A stretch of 64,000 nt of DNA, from assembly GCF_007570865.1 (NCBI RefSeq), contig NZ_VLPS01000010.1, positions 1 through 64,000 of the forward strand, written 5' to 3'. The translations under genes were made by a program, and so were the position numbers. Source of the stretch: Atlantibacter subterraneus. GTDB taxonomy: Bacteria > Pseudomonadota > Gammaproteobacteria > Enterobacterales > Enterobacteriaceae. This document shows, piece by piece, positions 55,558 through 64,000 of the stretch; within the stretch, counting starts at the first letter, position 1; each line of letters starts with the position of its first letter. The notes below the pieces were generated by a model. That model saw only the letters and a program-made list of their open reading frames with translations. It did no database searches and was not told the origin of the DNA.

Positions 55558-56355
55558 CTACGGGTTCTTCAGCAGGGCCGGCACATTGCCTTCGCCATAC
55601 AGGTGCAGCGCGCCCACCGCCACCACGTAACGGCCTGGCGGGAGGTTATGAAGAAATTCGCACCATGCCTGGTTGCGCTGATGCATCAGCACGTCATAAA
55701 GATCGTGCGCGAAAGTATTGGGCAGAGAGACGTGGCTGTCGCGTGGCGGGTTACCGAGCCACCAGCCAATCATTAACTGCAACAGCCGTGCATTGGTGTG
55801 CCAGTGGGTGAGGGTGTCCTGCAGCAAACCCAGCCCCTGTTCAGGCAGCTGGCGCAGCAGGGCAATCTGGCTGTCTGCGCCTTCAAGCTCCATTACCCGG
55901 GTGTTATTGGCCTGAGCGGCCTGCAACAGCTGATAGTCGATGCCGTATTCCGGGCGCAGCCCGAGGCTTTGCGCCTGATGGGCCTGTAACATTAACGCCA
56001 CCTGCCAGGCCGGCTGATGATCCAGACGCGCGAGGGGAATCGACAGCTCGCTGGCGATTTTTTCAATTTGCTCAAGGCTGGACGCATCCAGACGCTCAGC
56101 CAGCGGGCATTCAGACTGATCAAAGCCGAACGGCGAACCGCCTTCGCGGATATCCGCTTCGACGATCAAGGCATCGGCGCGACGCACCTTATCAACCAGG
56201 CGTGCTGAAAGCGGCGACATATCCCTGGTGCCCATATGGATGCTGCCGACCAGGTGAAGATAGCGTTTTCCGGGCAGCGTTATGTCGATGGCGGGCCAGG
56301 GATTGACGGGAGAAAAGCTCCCCAGCAGTGCGCGCAGACGATCGAACAAGCCCAT
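55558..56355 (-). CDS. ybaP: TraB/GumN family protein YbaP
   Basis: This has 265 residues from the start at 56355 (MGLFDRLRALLG), close to E. coli's 264; starts at 56382 or 56409 have no better ribosome site. TraB motifs are LVGSIHMG near the N-terminus, EYGIDYQLLQAA in the middle, and VAVGALHLYGEGN at the end, resembling a putative metal-dependent hydrolase of the Tiki/TraB superfamily. The function in bacteria is unknown. It follows copA by 85 bases in the same direction. Confidence 0.9.
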   Translation of the reverse strand: MGLFDRLRALLGSFSPVNPWPAIDITLPGKRYLHLVGSIHMGTRDMSPLSARLVDKVRRADALIVEADIREGGSPFGFDQSECPLAERLDASSLEQIEKIASELSIPLARLDHQPAWQVALMLQAHQAQSLGLRPEYGIDYQLLQAAQANNTRVMELEGADSQIALLRQLPEQGLGLLQDTLTHWHTNARLLQLMIGWWLGNPPRDSHVSLPNTFAHDLYDVLMHQRNQAWCEFLHNLPPGRYVVAVGALHLYGEGNVPALLKNP

Positions 56356-56440
56356 AAATGCGTTCCCGGTAAAAGAACTCATGCTAACGCGCTGAACAGA
56401 AAGGTGCAAATAAGCCCGGGAAAGGCTCCCGGGCGAATCA

Positions 56441-58942
56441 TCAGGCTTTGGGTTTAAAGCGCAACAAGCGGTTGGCGTTGCTGACCACGGTAATCGACGA
56501 CAGCGCCATCGCCGCGCCGGCTACCACCGGGTTTAACAGCGTCCCGGTCAGCGGCCACAGAATACCGGCGGCAATCGGGATGCCCAGGGTGTTGTAGATA
56601 AACGCGCCCAGCAGGTTTTGCTTCATATTGCGCAGCGTGGCTTTGGAAATCGCCAGCGCATCGGCGACGCCCATCAGGCTATGGCGCATCAGCGTGATGG
56701 CGGCGGTTTCAATCGCCACGTCGCTGCCGCCGCCCATAGCGATACCCACATCCGCCTGGGCCAGCGCAGGGGCGTCGTTAATTCCATCGCCGACCATCGC
56801 GACCTGACGGCCTTCGCGTTGCAGTTTGGCAATCGCCTCCGCTTTGCCATCCGGCAGCACGCCCGCAATCACCTCATCAATACCCGCTTCTCTGGCGATG
56901 GCCTGAGCGGTGATGGCGTTATCGCCGGTTAACATCACCAGCCGGTAGCCCTCGCGATGCAGACGGGCCAGCGCGTCGCGGCTGTCTTCGCGCAGCGGAT
57001 CGCGGATCGCCAGCAGCGCAGCGGCCTTACCGTCAATGGCGAGCAGCACCGGCGTCGCGCCTTGCTGGGCCTGGCGTTCAATTTCCGCATCCAGCTCACG
57101 GGTATCGACCTGCTGTTCATGCAGCAGCGCCTGGTTACCCAGCAACAGGGAATGGCCTTCGGTTTCGCCGCTGACGCCCAGCCCGCGCAGGGTTCGGAAT
57201 CCGTTCACCGGCGGCAGCGACATCGACTCCGCTTTATCGAGGATGGCGCGCGCCAGCGGATGGCTGGAACCCTGTTCCAGCGCGGCGGCCAGACGCACTG
57301 CCTGCTGCTCGTCAACGCCCCCGGACGTCACCACGGCAACCACCTGCGGTTTGCCTTCGGTCAGCGTGCCGGTTTTATCGAACACCACCGTGTCGAGGGT
57401 GCTGGCGCGTTGCAGCGCATCGGCATCACGCACCAGCGCGCCAAACTCGGCGGCGCGGCCTACACCGGAGATAATCGACATCGGCGTGGCCAGGCCTAGC
57501 GCGCAAGGACAGGCGATAATCAGTACCGTGGTGGTGATCACCAGGGTATACACGATTTGCGGTGCCGGGCCGAAGAAGTACCAGATAGCGCCGCTGAGCA
57601 GCGCAATCAGCACCACGACCGGGACAAACACCGCGGAGATGCGGTCGGCGAGTTTGCCGATTTCCGGCTTACTGCTCTGGGCCTGGCGCACCATGCGAAT
57701 AATGCGCGACAGAGTGGTATGGTTGCCGACGGCGCTGGCGCGGAACAAGACGCTGCCATCCTGCACCACGGTCCCGGCGTGGACGCTTTCGCTGACGCCT
57801 TTTTGCTGCGGTATCGGCTCGCCGGTCAGCATCGCTTCATCAAGCCAGGCTTCACCCTCGGTGATTTCGCCATCGACCGGAACGCGATCGCCGGTAGTCA
57901 GGCGCAGCGTCATGCCAGGCTGCACTTCCGCCAGTGGCAGCGTTTGCTCGCCGTTTTCGGTGACCACGCGCGCGGTGGGCGGTGTGAGATCAAGCAGCCG
58001 TTCCAGCGCTTTTGACGACCGCTGGCGCGCCCTGGCTTCCAGCATATGGCCGAGGTTAATCAAGCCGATAATCATGGCGCTGGCTTCGTAGTAAAGATGG
58101 CGTGCTTCCATCGGGAACCACTGCGGCCACAGGTTGACGCTCATCGAAAACAGCCAGGCGGCCCCGGTGCCGAGTGCCACCAGGGTATCCATGGTGGCGG
58201 TGCCGTTCATCAGGCTTTTCCAGGCGCTGCGGTAAAAGTGGCCGCCCGCGAAAATCATCACGCCCAGGGTGATCGCGCCGATAACCAGCCACAATGAGCG
58301 GTTATCCTCGGTGACCATCATATTGTCGCCGAACATGCCCCAGATCATCACCGGTACGCCCACGGCCAGCGCGAGGGCGGATTGCCAGCGAAAGCGTTTC
58401 ATTGCCGCCTGGGCGGTTTGCTGCTGGCGCTCGCGGCGCTCGTTATCATCTTCAATCGCTTCAGCGCCGTATCCGGCTTTCTCAACCGCGCTGATTAACT
58501 CGCTTGCGGAAGCGCTACCCATCACTAACGCGGTGCGCTCCGCAAGATTCACCCGTGCCTGGGTCACGCCGGGCACGCCTGACAGCGCGTTTTGCACCCG
58601 GCTTACGCAACTGGCGCAGCTCATGCCGTCGATCAGCAGCTGTTGGCTGTCATCGTACGACGCGTCTGCCGGAAGCGAGGTAGGCGCCGCTGTCAGTGCT
58701 TCCGACGGGATTGATGACTCTGCCAGCGGATCAGCCTTTGGGTGGCTTAACTCCGCCCCGTATCCGGCTTCTTTTATGGTGTCGATTAACGCCTCGGCAG
58801 ACGCGCTGCCGGTGACCTGAGCGGAAGTAATGGTGACTTCAGCGGTGTCAACATCAGGGCGTTTTTCCAGACTTTCTTTTACTCGTTTAACGCAATGGCC
58901 GCAGGACAGACCATCCAGGGTGAGATCAATCGTATGAGACAT
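56441..58942 (-). CDS. copA: Copper-exporting P-type ATPase CopA
   Basis: This pumps Cu+ from cytoplasm to periplasm. It has 833 residues (834 in E. coli). Two N-terminal metal-binding domains carry CxxC motifs (GLSCGHC near residue 14, GMSCASC near 110). Eight transmembrane helices surround the transport motif CPC (ACPCALG), the phosphorylation site DKTGTLTEG, the nucleotide-domain HP (SSHPLARA) and the hinge [10 protein letters not shown]. The CueR operator lies upstream. Confidence 0.97.
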   Translation of the reverse strand: MSHTIDLTLDGLSCGHCVKRVKESLEKRPDVDTAEVTITSAQVTGSASAEALIDTIKEAGYGAELSHPKADPLAESSIPSEALTAAPTSLPADASYDDSQQLLIDGMSCASCVSRVQNALSGVPGVTQARVNLAERTALVMGSASASELISAVEKAGYGAEAIEDDNERRERQQQTAQAAMKRFRWQSALALAVGVPVMIWGMFGDNMMVTEDNRSLWLVIGAITLGVMIFAGGHFYRSAWKSLMNGTATMDTLVALGTGAAWLFSMSVNLWPQWFPMEARHLYYEASAMIIGLINLGHMLEARARQRSSKALERLLDLTPPTARVVTENGEQTLPLAEVQPGMTLRLTTGDRVPVDGEITEGEAWLDEAMLTGEPIPQQKGVSESVHAGTVVQDGSVLFRASAVGNHTTLSRIIRMVRQAQSSKPEIGKLADRISAVFVPVVVLIALLSGAIWYFFGPAPQIVYTLVITTTVLIIACPCALGLATPMSIISGVGRAAEFGALVRDADALQRASTLDTVVFDKTGTLTEGKPQVVAVVTSGGVDEQQAVRLAAALEQGSSHPLARAILDKAESMSLPPVNGFRTLRGLGVSGETEGHSLLLGNQALLHEQQVDTRELDAEIERQAQQGATPVLLAIDGKAAALLAIRDPLREDSRDALARLHREGYRLVMLTGDNAITAQAIAREAGIDEVIAGVLPDGKAEAIAKLQREGRQVAMVGDGINDAPALAQADVGIAMGGGSDVAIETAAITLMRHSLMGVADALAISKATLRNMKQNLLGAFIYNTLGIPIAAGILWPLTGTLLNPVVAGAAMALSSITVVSNANRLLRFKPKA

Positions 58943-58996
58943 GGTGAAACTCCTTCTCGGTGAGCCAAAGCTGATTGGCTTTGGTGACGTTATAGA

Positions 58997-59027
58997 AGGG
59001 TAAACCTTCCATCAAGGGGAAGGTCAA
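58997..59027 (-). promoter_or_regulatory. copA promoter with CueR box
   Basis: ACCTTCC-N7-GGAAGGT (59004-59024) is a perfect 7-7-7 palindrome identical in plan to the E. coli copA CueR box. On the minus strand the -35 TTGACC (59022-59027) and -10 TACCCT (58997-59002) are 19 bases apart, the stretched spacer typical of MerR-family activation. The rest of the copA-cas3 gap (59028-59293) is AT-rich, with a GATAAA/TTTATC palindrome at 59133-59149 and presumably the cas promoter. Confidence 0.93.
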
Positions 59028-59293
59028 GGGGGATCGTTTAGAAGCGAAAAACTATTGGATAGTGTCCACGAATACATTGCCCGGAAAGCAAAGTTGATAT
59101 TAATCAGAGCGCATAAGAAAAGTTAAATTCAAGATAAATTTTTTTTATCAAAACCTATTTATGGCTGAAGACGGATTTTATTACGGCATGGAAGGCCGGC
59201 TGCAACGAGAGCTTCAAAAATACTTATTCCTCATTCAGTACCAGGCCTTGCTTCGGATGACACAGGTGACGTTATGTATTATGAGAGCGCTTT

Positions 59294-61963
59294 ATGAGAA
59301 TCCCCAAAACAGCGCGTTTAAGGTCATTAACGGATATTCCAGCGATAAACGCCGAAAAATGCCTGGCGAAAACGTGGTTTGATCAGCAAAGCATTCGCCA
59401 GCCCGGACGAAACGTTTATGAGCACAGTGTCATTGTTGGCAGCATTGCTCGGGAATTAATCCTTCGTTTCCCTCCGGCGCTGCGCAACACACTTTTTTTA
59501 CCAGGCAGCGCACTGGTGGCTGCTTGTCACGACGTAGGAAAGCTCTCTCCAACATTTTATCTGCGCCTCCATATTGCACTTAATCTCCCTGTTACCTCAC
59601 TGGAGCACGCCTTATTAACAGCGCTCGGCCTGAGCCCTCATCCTGACCAGATCCGTAACGTTGAGTCTCGCTGGAGCGGTCACCCCGGCATCAGCGCGTT
59701 GACCATTATGGCGATTACTGGCGATAAACAACTGAGCACTATTGTTGGGCAACATCATGGATGTCGAGCCACGGGCTTATCGGGGAATGCGCATGGGGAA
59801 ATATTTGGCGGAGTAGTCTGGCAACAGGAGCGGCAGCGACTGGTGCAATCGCTACAGCGAATCTTTGGTGACGTATGGCCAGAAAACCTCTCATCGGGGC
59901 AACGCCTGCTGTTGGCTGGATTGACATCGGTGGCGGATTGGATTGGTTCTGGCCCGAAGTTCGACGACCCGACCGTCGACTGGCGGGAACCGCTCGTCGC
60001 TGCGCTGGAAGACGCCGGGCAAAATCCGCCACAGTTTGTGCCTGATCTGGAGTTCGGTGATTTATTTCATAATGCCAGCGGAGAGCCTTATCACCCTGAC
60101 GAAGCGCAAACGCTGTTACATGCGACAGTGACCGGGCCAGGTATATATGTGCTGGAAGCGCCGATGGGTATGGGTAAAACAGAAGCGGCGCTGTACGCGG
60201 CGTATAAAATGCTGACGGCGGGCGAGGCGCGTGGCGTCTATTTCGCACTGCCGACGCAATTAACATCAGACAAAATTCATCAGCGCTTTGGTGCATATCT
60301 TGAATCAATTCTTGCGGCGGACAGCCCGCATCGTCAGGCGTTACTACTGCACGGTAAAGCATATTTGCATCAGGAAATGGGCGAAGAGGGTAAGCCCGGT
60401 GGTAGTTGGTTTACGTCAGGCAAGCGCGGGCTGCTGGCACCGTTTGCTGTTGGAACGCTGGACCAGGCTCTTTTAGCCGCCATGAATGTAAAACATGGCT
60501 TCGTACGCGCGTTCGGCCTGGCGGGCAAAGTGGTTATTCTGGATGAGATCCACAGCTACGACGCTTATACCGGAGTCATCGTTCAACGTCTGGTCGACAT
60601 TCTGCGCGAGTTACGCTGTACAGTAATTATTCTTAGCGCCACGCTGACGCAAAGCCGACGCGAATCTCTGTTGAACAGCGGCCCCGGCGGACATAACACG
60701 CAGGCGTATCCTTTAATCAGCGCGCAAGCATACGGTAAACCTGATGTCGAAAGCCTGCCGTTAACTCCTCCTCCATCAAAACGGGTAGCGTTGGCCTTTT
60801 CTCAGACCGACGCCGCCATTGAAGAAGCGTTATGTCGCGCCGAGTTGGGGCAGCAAATCCTGTGGATTGAAAATACCGTAAACGATGCGCAAAACCTCTA
60901 TGCCCGTCTCGCTGCGCGCTGCGCTGATATGGGGCTGGAATGCGGCCTGTTGCACTCGCGTTTTACCTCATGCGACCGGAATCAGAATGAGTCTCGCTGG
61001 GTCAGTCTTTACGGCAAAGAGGGCTGGGCAGAAAGAGTTGATAAAGGACGCGTGTTGATTGGTACACAAGTTCTTGAACAATCGATCGATATTGATGCCG
61101 ATTTTCTGATCGCGCGTTTTGCTCCCACCGATATGTTGATGCAACGCCTCGGGCGTCTTTGGCGTCATGCACAAACGCCGCGCCCGGTTGGGGCGCGCTG
61201 CGAGGCATGGCTTTTAGCGCCTGAATGTTTTCCTGCACAGACCGATCCTTACCGGACATTTGCATCAAGCGCCTGGGTTTATGCCCCTTATTTATTGTGC
61301 CGCGCTCTTGAGGTCTGGCGGGAACGCGACGTTGTGGCGATCCCTACGGATATCCGTCCGATGCTGGAGGCAACTTACGCTGACCGGTCAGAGGAGGGAA
61401 CCATGAAACAATGGAAAGATGAATTACTCAACGGAAAAAAAATGCGTTCAGGTTCCAGGCTGGGTGTGAACGCGCTGCAACAACTGGCGCGTCTGACGCT
61501 TTCCAGCGATGCGCAAACGCTGCCGGAAAGCAAAGCGCAGACGCGTTATAGCGAACAGGACGATCGCGCTTTTCTGCTGTTACAGGCGGTGGAATGCGAT
61601 AAACACGCCAAAGTCACTCGAGTACAGTTACTGAACGGAGACTGGCTGGCGATCCCATGGCAGCGTAAACAGCTGAATGAACCTGAATGGCGTGAACTGG
61701 CGCTGCGGCTGGAAAATCAGCGAGTCTCGTTACGGTCATTTAAGTTTCCCCAAAAAGATGAAAGCGATCGGTTATGGAAACAGGGGCTGGAGCATCTCTT
61801 CTACGCCGGAAATCCGGCTCTGGAGGAATTGCCTGAAGTAATGGTGGCTATCGTTGAGGCATCAGGTGATTTACGTGGAGTAGACGGAGCGTTTCGAACC
61901 ACGGCATATCGCTACAACTACCGGAGCGATAGGGGTTTAGGAATAACAAAGAAGGAGTGTTAG
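59294..61963 (+). CDS. cas3: CRISPR-associated nuclease/helicase Cas3 (type I-E)
   Basis: Cas3 degrades target DNA recruited by the Cascade complex. The 889 residues contain an N-terminal HD nuclease domain (His44; HD at 79-80 in AACHDVGK; QHHG near 156) and, after the ADWIGSG segment, an SF2 helicase: Walker A in APMGMGKTEAAL near 288-299, DEIH near 417, SAT, and motif VI QRLGRLWRH near 617. The start at 59294 (MRIPKTARLRS) follows a modest GAGAGC site; a slightly later start is possible. Cas8e begins directly after its stop, so cas3 is part of the Cascade operon, unlike E. coli, where it has a separate promoter. Confidence 0.95.
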   Translation: MRIPKTARLRSLTDIPAINAEKCLAKTWFDQQSIRQPGRNVYEHSVIVGSIARELILRFPPALRNTLFLPGSALVAACHDVGKLSPTFYLRLHIALNLPVTSLEHALLTALGLSPHPDQIRNVESRWSGHPGISALTIMAITGDKQLSTIVGQHHGCRATGLSGNAHGEIFGGVVWQQERQRLVQSLQRIFGDVWPENLSSGQRLLLAGLTSVADWIGSGPKFDDPTVDWREPLVAALEDAGQNPPQFVPDLEFGDLFHNASGEPYHPDEAQTLLHATVTGPGIYVLEAPMGMGKTEAALYAAYKMLTAGEARGVYFALPTQLTSDKIHQRFGAYLESILAADSPHRQALLLHGKAYLHQEMGEEGKPGGSWFTSGKRGLLAPFAVGTLDQALLAAMNVKHGFVRAFGLAGKVVILDEIHSYDAYTGVIVQRLVDILRELRCTVIILSATLTQSRRESLLNSGPGGHNTQAYPLISAQAYGKPDVESLPLTPPPSKRVALAFSQTDAAIEEALCRAELGQQILWIENTVNDAQNLYARLAARCADMGLECGLLHSRFTSCDRNQNESRWVSLYGKEGWAERVDKGRVLIGTQVLEQSIDIDADFLIARFAPTDMLMQRLGRLWRHAQTPRPVGARCEAWLLAPECFPAQTDPYRTFASSAWVYAPYLLCRALEVWRERDVVAIPTDIRPMLEATYADRSEEGTMKQWKDELLNGKKMRSGSRLGVNALQQLARLTLSSDAQTLPESKAQTRYSEQDDRAFLLLQAVECDKHAKVTRVQLLNGDWLAIPWQRKQLNEPEWRELALRLENQRVSLRSFKFPQKDESDRLWKQGLEHLFYAGNPALEELPEVMVAIVEASGDLRGVDGAFRTTAYRYNYRSDRGLGITKKEC

Positions 61964-63475
61964 ATGGAGGAGTCAGTTAACCGCTTTAATTTAATTGATG
62001 AGCCATGGATACCGGTGGCGGACGTTGGGCGCGTCAGCCTGAAGCGACTGTTCAGCGATGCAGAATTACGGGCGCTGGGCGGCAACGCTGCACAGAAAAT
62101 CGCCCTGATAAAACTGTTTCAGGCTATTTGCCAGGCCGCAGCCACACCACAAGATGATATGCAATGGCAGACTCTTGGACCAAATGGCCTGTGTAGCGAG
62201 GTGCTGTCATATCTGGAGCGATGGCGCGATCGTTTCTGGCTCTATGGAGATAAACCCTTTCTGCAGATGCCTGCCATAGCGCGTGCGGAGCTGAAATCAT
62301 ATGGTGTCGTCTTGCCGGAAATCTCCACTGGCAATACCACAGTACTTACGCAGAGCCAGAGTGAAAAAATGCTGGACGATGGGGATAAAGCGCTATTGCT
62401 CGTCGTGCAAATGAGTATGGCATTGGGAGGGAAAAAAACCGACAACAGCGTGGTACTGACGCCAGGCTATCGCGGAAAAACCAATGATAAAGGCAAACCT
62501 GCAACGGGAAAGCCAGGTCCGGCGCTGGCGTTTATGGGGTTGATGCACAGCTTTTGTATAGGTACAACGCTGGCGGAAACCTGCTGGTTAAATCTATTTA
62601 CCGCTGAAAACATCGCTGCATTAACCCAGTATCCATCCGGTCTGGGAACGGCTCCGTGGGAGCGCATGCCGGAAGGGGAAGATTGCGCCACTGCGCGCGA
62701 ACTGAAGCAAAGCCTGATGGGGCGACTGGTGCCGGTTAGTCGTTTTTGCCTGCTGGCGCAAAACGGTCTGCACTACAGCGAAGGCATCAGCCACAGCAAC
62801 TACAAAGAAGGGCTTTATGACCCTTCGACGCTGGTCAACAAAAAGGGTAAAGAGCTGAAAATGCAATGGGTCGATCCCGCCCGGCGACCCTGGCGTGAAC
62901 TGCCTGCGCTGCTCTCTTTTATTAATGCTGAAAAACAGTCGGAGTATGAATGCGAGCAACTGCATGCTGGCATTGTAAAAGCACAGCTGGCAGTGGGTGA
63001 ATTTGGCATTTGGTGTGGTGGGCTGCGGGTAAGTAGTAATGCGGGAGAACAATATGTTTCTGGTGCTGATGATGCGGTGGAGTCTACGTTTTGGCTCGAT
63101 TCGGCAGTATTTAGCACGGTCTGGTTCAACCATTTTAATGCCGAGATGGAGGAGTTAGATAAGCTGGCCAGACGGTTATATGGCTGCGTCAGCGCGTGGT
63201 GTAGGGAAATGAAGTTGGAACCAAAAGATATTGCGGCACAAGCCACTGAAATGTTCTGGCAACTTTGCGAAAAACAAGCTCAGGCGCTGTTGGACGGTTC
63301 TGGCGATCCGGTCTCTCGCGCTCAGCTTCGTAAGCGTTTTGCAGGATATATCCATCAGGTATTCAACCATTATTGCCCGCGTGATACAGCCCGTCAGATG
63401 GAGGCATGGGCGAAAACCCGACCTAACACAGCAGACTATTCAAGGACCGTGTTATCTGAGAAGGAGAGCGTATGA
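61964..63475 (+). CDS. cas8e: Type I-E Cascade large subunit Cas8e (Cse1/CasA)
   Basis: This recognises the PAM and recruits Cas3. The 503 residues are typical for Cse1. The family signature FNLIDEPWIPV is at about residues 8-18. Mid-protein GLMHSFCIGTTLAETCWLNLF and the C-terminal helical bundle (DTARQMEAWAKTRP) fit the family. The ATG is the base after the cas3 stop, and the end overlaps cse2 by four bases (ATGA). Confidence 0.96.
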   Translation: MEESVNRFNLIDEPWIPVADVGRVSLKRLFSDAELRALGGNAAQKIALIKLFQAICQAAATPQDDMQWQTLGPNGLCSEVLSYLERWRDRFWLYGDKPFLQMPAIARAELKSYGVVLPEISTGNTTVLTQSQSEKMLDDGDKALLLVVQMSMALGGKKTDNSVVLTPGYRGKTNDKGKPATGKPGPALAFMGLMHSFCIGTTLAETCWLNLFTAENIAALTQYPSGLGTAPWERMPEGEDCATARELKQSLMGRLVPVSRFCLLAQNGLHYSEGISHSNYKEGLYDPSTLVNKKGKELKMQWVDPARRPWRELPALLSFINAEKQSEYECEQLHAGIVKAQLAVGEFGIWCGGLRVSSNAGEQYVSGADDAVESTFWLDSAVFSTVWFNHFNAEMEELDKLARRLYGCVSAWCREMKLEPKDIAAQATEMFWQLCEKQAQALLDGSGDPVSRAQLRKRFAGYIHQVFNHYCPRDTARQMEAWAKTRPNTADYSRTVLSEKESV

Positions 63476-63987
63476 GCACGACCGCGGAACCTATCAATCG
63501 TAATAAAAAATTTATCGATCACTTATTTAAACGTTGCCAGGAAGACAAAGGTTTCGCCGCAAGGTTGCGGCGCGCCAATAATCCGGCAACGGAATATCAG
63601 AGCTGGGAGGTTCTGGGCGCTTTTGGCGTCGATCTTGAGAAAAAGCATGAACGCCAGGCTTATGCCACGGTAGCTGCCGCGTTGGCAAACAGTCGTGCCC
63701 AGCAAAATGGTTCGCTGACGCTCGGAAAAGCCATTGCAATGAGCTTTCCAGATGGCAATGAAGACAAACAGGCCATAGCCCGACTGCGTCGACTGTTAGC
63801 CTGTGATTCCATCCCGGAAACCTGCCTGGTTTTACGACCATTACTGTCGCTGATCCAAAGCCGTGTCACACAAGCGCTGGATTATGAGCAATTGCTTGGC
63901 GATCTCTTGTGGTTCGGCGAGCGCACCCGGGCGCGTTGGGCGCAGCAATTCTATGCCCGGTCGGAGCAGAAGGAAGATAACCTATGA
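63472..63987 (+). CDS. cse2: Type I-E Cascade small subunit Cse2 (CasB)
   Basis: This 171-residue helical protein dimerises in the belly of Cascade and stabilises the R-loop. The family features include an Arg-rich N-terminal helix (RLRRANNPATEYQSWEVL), FPDGNEDKQAIARLRRLLACD and a C-terminal segment with YEQLLGDLLWFGERTRARWAQQFY. Both ends overlap neighbours by ATGA. Confidence 0.95.
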   Translation: MSTTAEPINRNKKFIDHLFKRCQEDKGFAARLRRANNPATEYQSWEVLGAFGVDLEKKHERQAYATVAAALANSRAQQNGSLTLGKAIAMSFPDGNEDKQAIARLRRLLACDSIPETCLVLRPLLSLIQSRVTQALDYEQLLGDLLWFGERTRARWAQQFYARSEQKEDNL

Positions 63988-64000
63988 CGCTCTACATTAG
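63984..64000 (+). CDS. Fourth cas gene, first codons only
   Basis: An ATG overlapping the cse2 stop starts a frame reading M-T-L-Y-I before the window ends. By position it should be cas7e, but a Cas6e-like start is also possible; five residues cannot decide. Confidence 0.6.

Noticed and set aside
59161-59382. A 73-codon ORF between copA and cas3
   Set aside because: It has no ribosome site, overlaps the cas3 start in another frame and shows no family resemblance. I could not separate it from chance in AT-rich DNA.
59028-64000. A CRISPR repeat array
   Set aside because: I saw no regularly spaced 28-29 bp repeats in the window. The array is expected beyond the right edge, after cas1-cas2.

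Overview
The window is a chromosomal segment of an Enterobacteriaceae gammaproteobacterium. Nearly every protein is a close match in length and motifs to its Escherichia coli or Salmonella counterpart, but gene content and order differ enough that this is not E. coli. I cannot name the genus safely; a relative of Enterobacter, Cronobacter or Klebsiella would fit. Coding density is high, and the AT-rich exceptions are the rseC-aer spacer and the small gene at 25.6 kb.

Region 1 (1-38.66 kb) is the E. coli 57-58 min block read toward the replication terminus. It starts with the 3' end of a 5S rRNA and its terminator, then a DUF4385 gene, yfiM, pssA, patZ, tapT, trxC, yfiF, ung, grcA, srmB, yfiC and nadB. 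Next come the envelope-stress operon rpoE-rseABC, an inserted Aer-like energy-taxis receptor, and lepA-lepB-rnc-era-recO-pdxJ-acpS. The block ends with yfhL, an unrecognised secreted protein, yfhH, pgpC, tadA, mltF, purL, the small RNA glmY with its sigma-54 promoter, the glrK-qseG-glrR two-component operon, and glnB.

Region 2 (38.7-58.9 kb) is the E. coli 10.5-11 min block: rsmS, priC, ybaN, apt, dnaX, ybaB, recR, htpG, adk, hemH, aes, gsk, ybaL, fsr, ushA, ybaK, ybaP and copA. In E. coli these two blocks lie about 2.2 Mb apart on opposite replichores. Their junction, in about 40 bp between glnB and rsmS, is what a terminus-symmetric inversion would produce. Most genes and the rRNA keep the leading-strand orientation throughout.

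Region 3 (59.3-64 kb) is the start of a type I-E CRISPR-Cas operon (cas3, cas8e, cse2 and the first codons of a fourth gene). It sits back to back with copA, where E. coli has glsA-ybaT-cueR. The genes are almost fused: cas3 abuts cas8e, and the later ones overlap by ATGA. The operon and any CRISPR array continue outside the window.

Regulatory sites readable in the sequence include paired FNR boxes before grcA, a NadR box before nadB, a sigma-E promoter before rpoE, a PurR box before purL, a sigma-54 promoter before glmY, a sigma-32 promoter before htpG, a CueR box before copA, the rnc leader hairpin, and the programmed frameshift element in dnaX. I found no clearly new molecular system. The most informative observations are the synteny junction, the unusual location and compact layout of the cas operon, the inserted Aer-like receptor with its 12-codon overlapping leader ORF, the orphan secreted protein, and the missing chiX and ybaQ.
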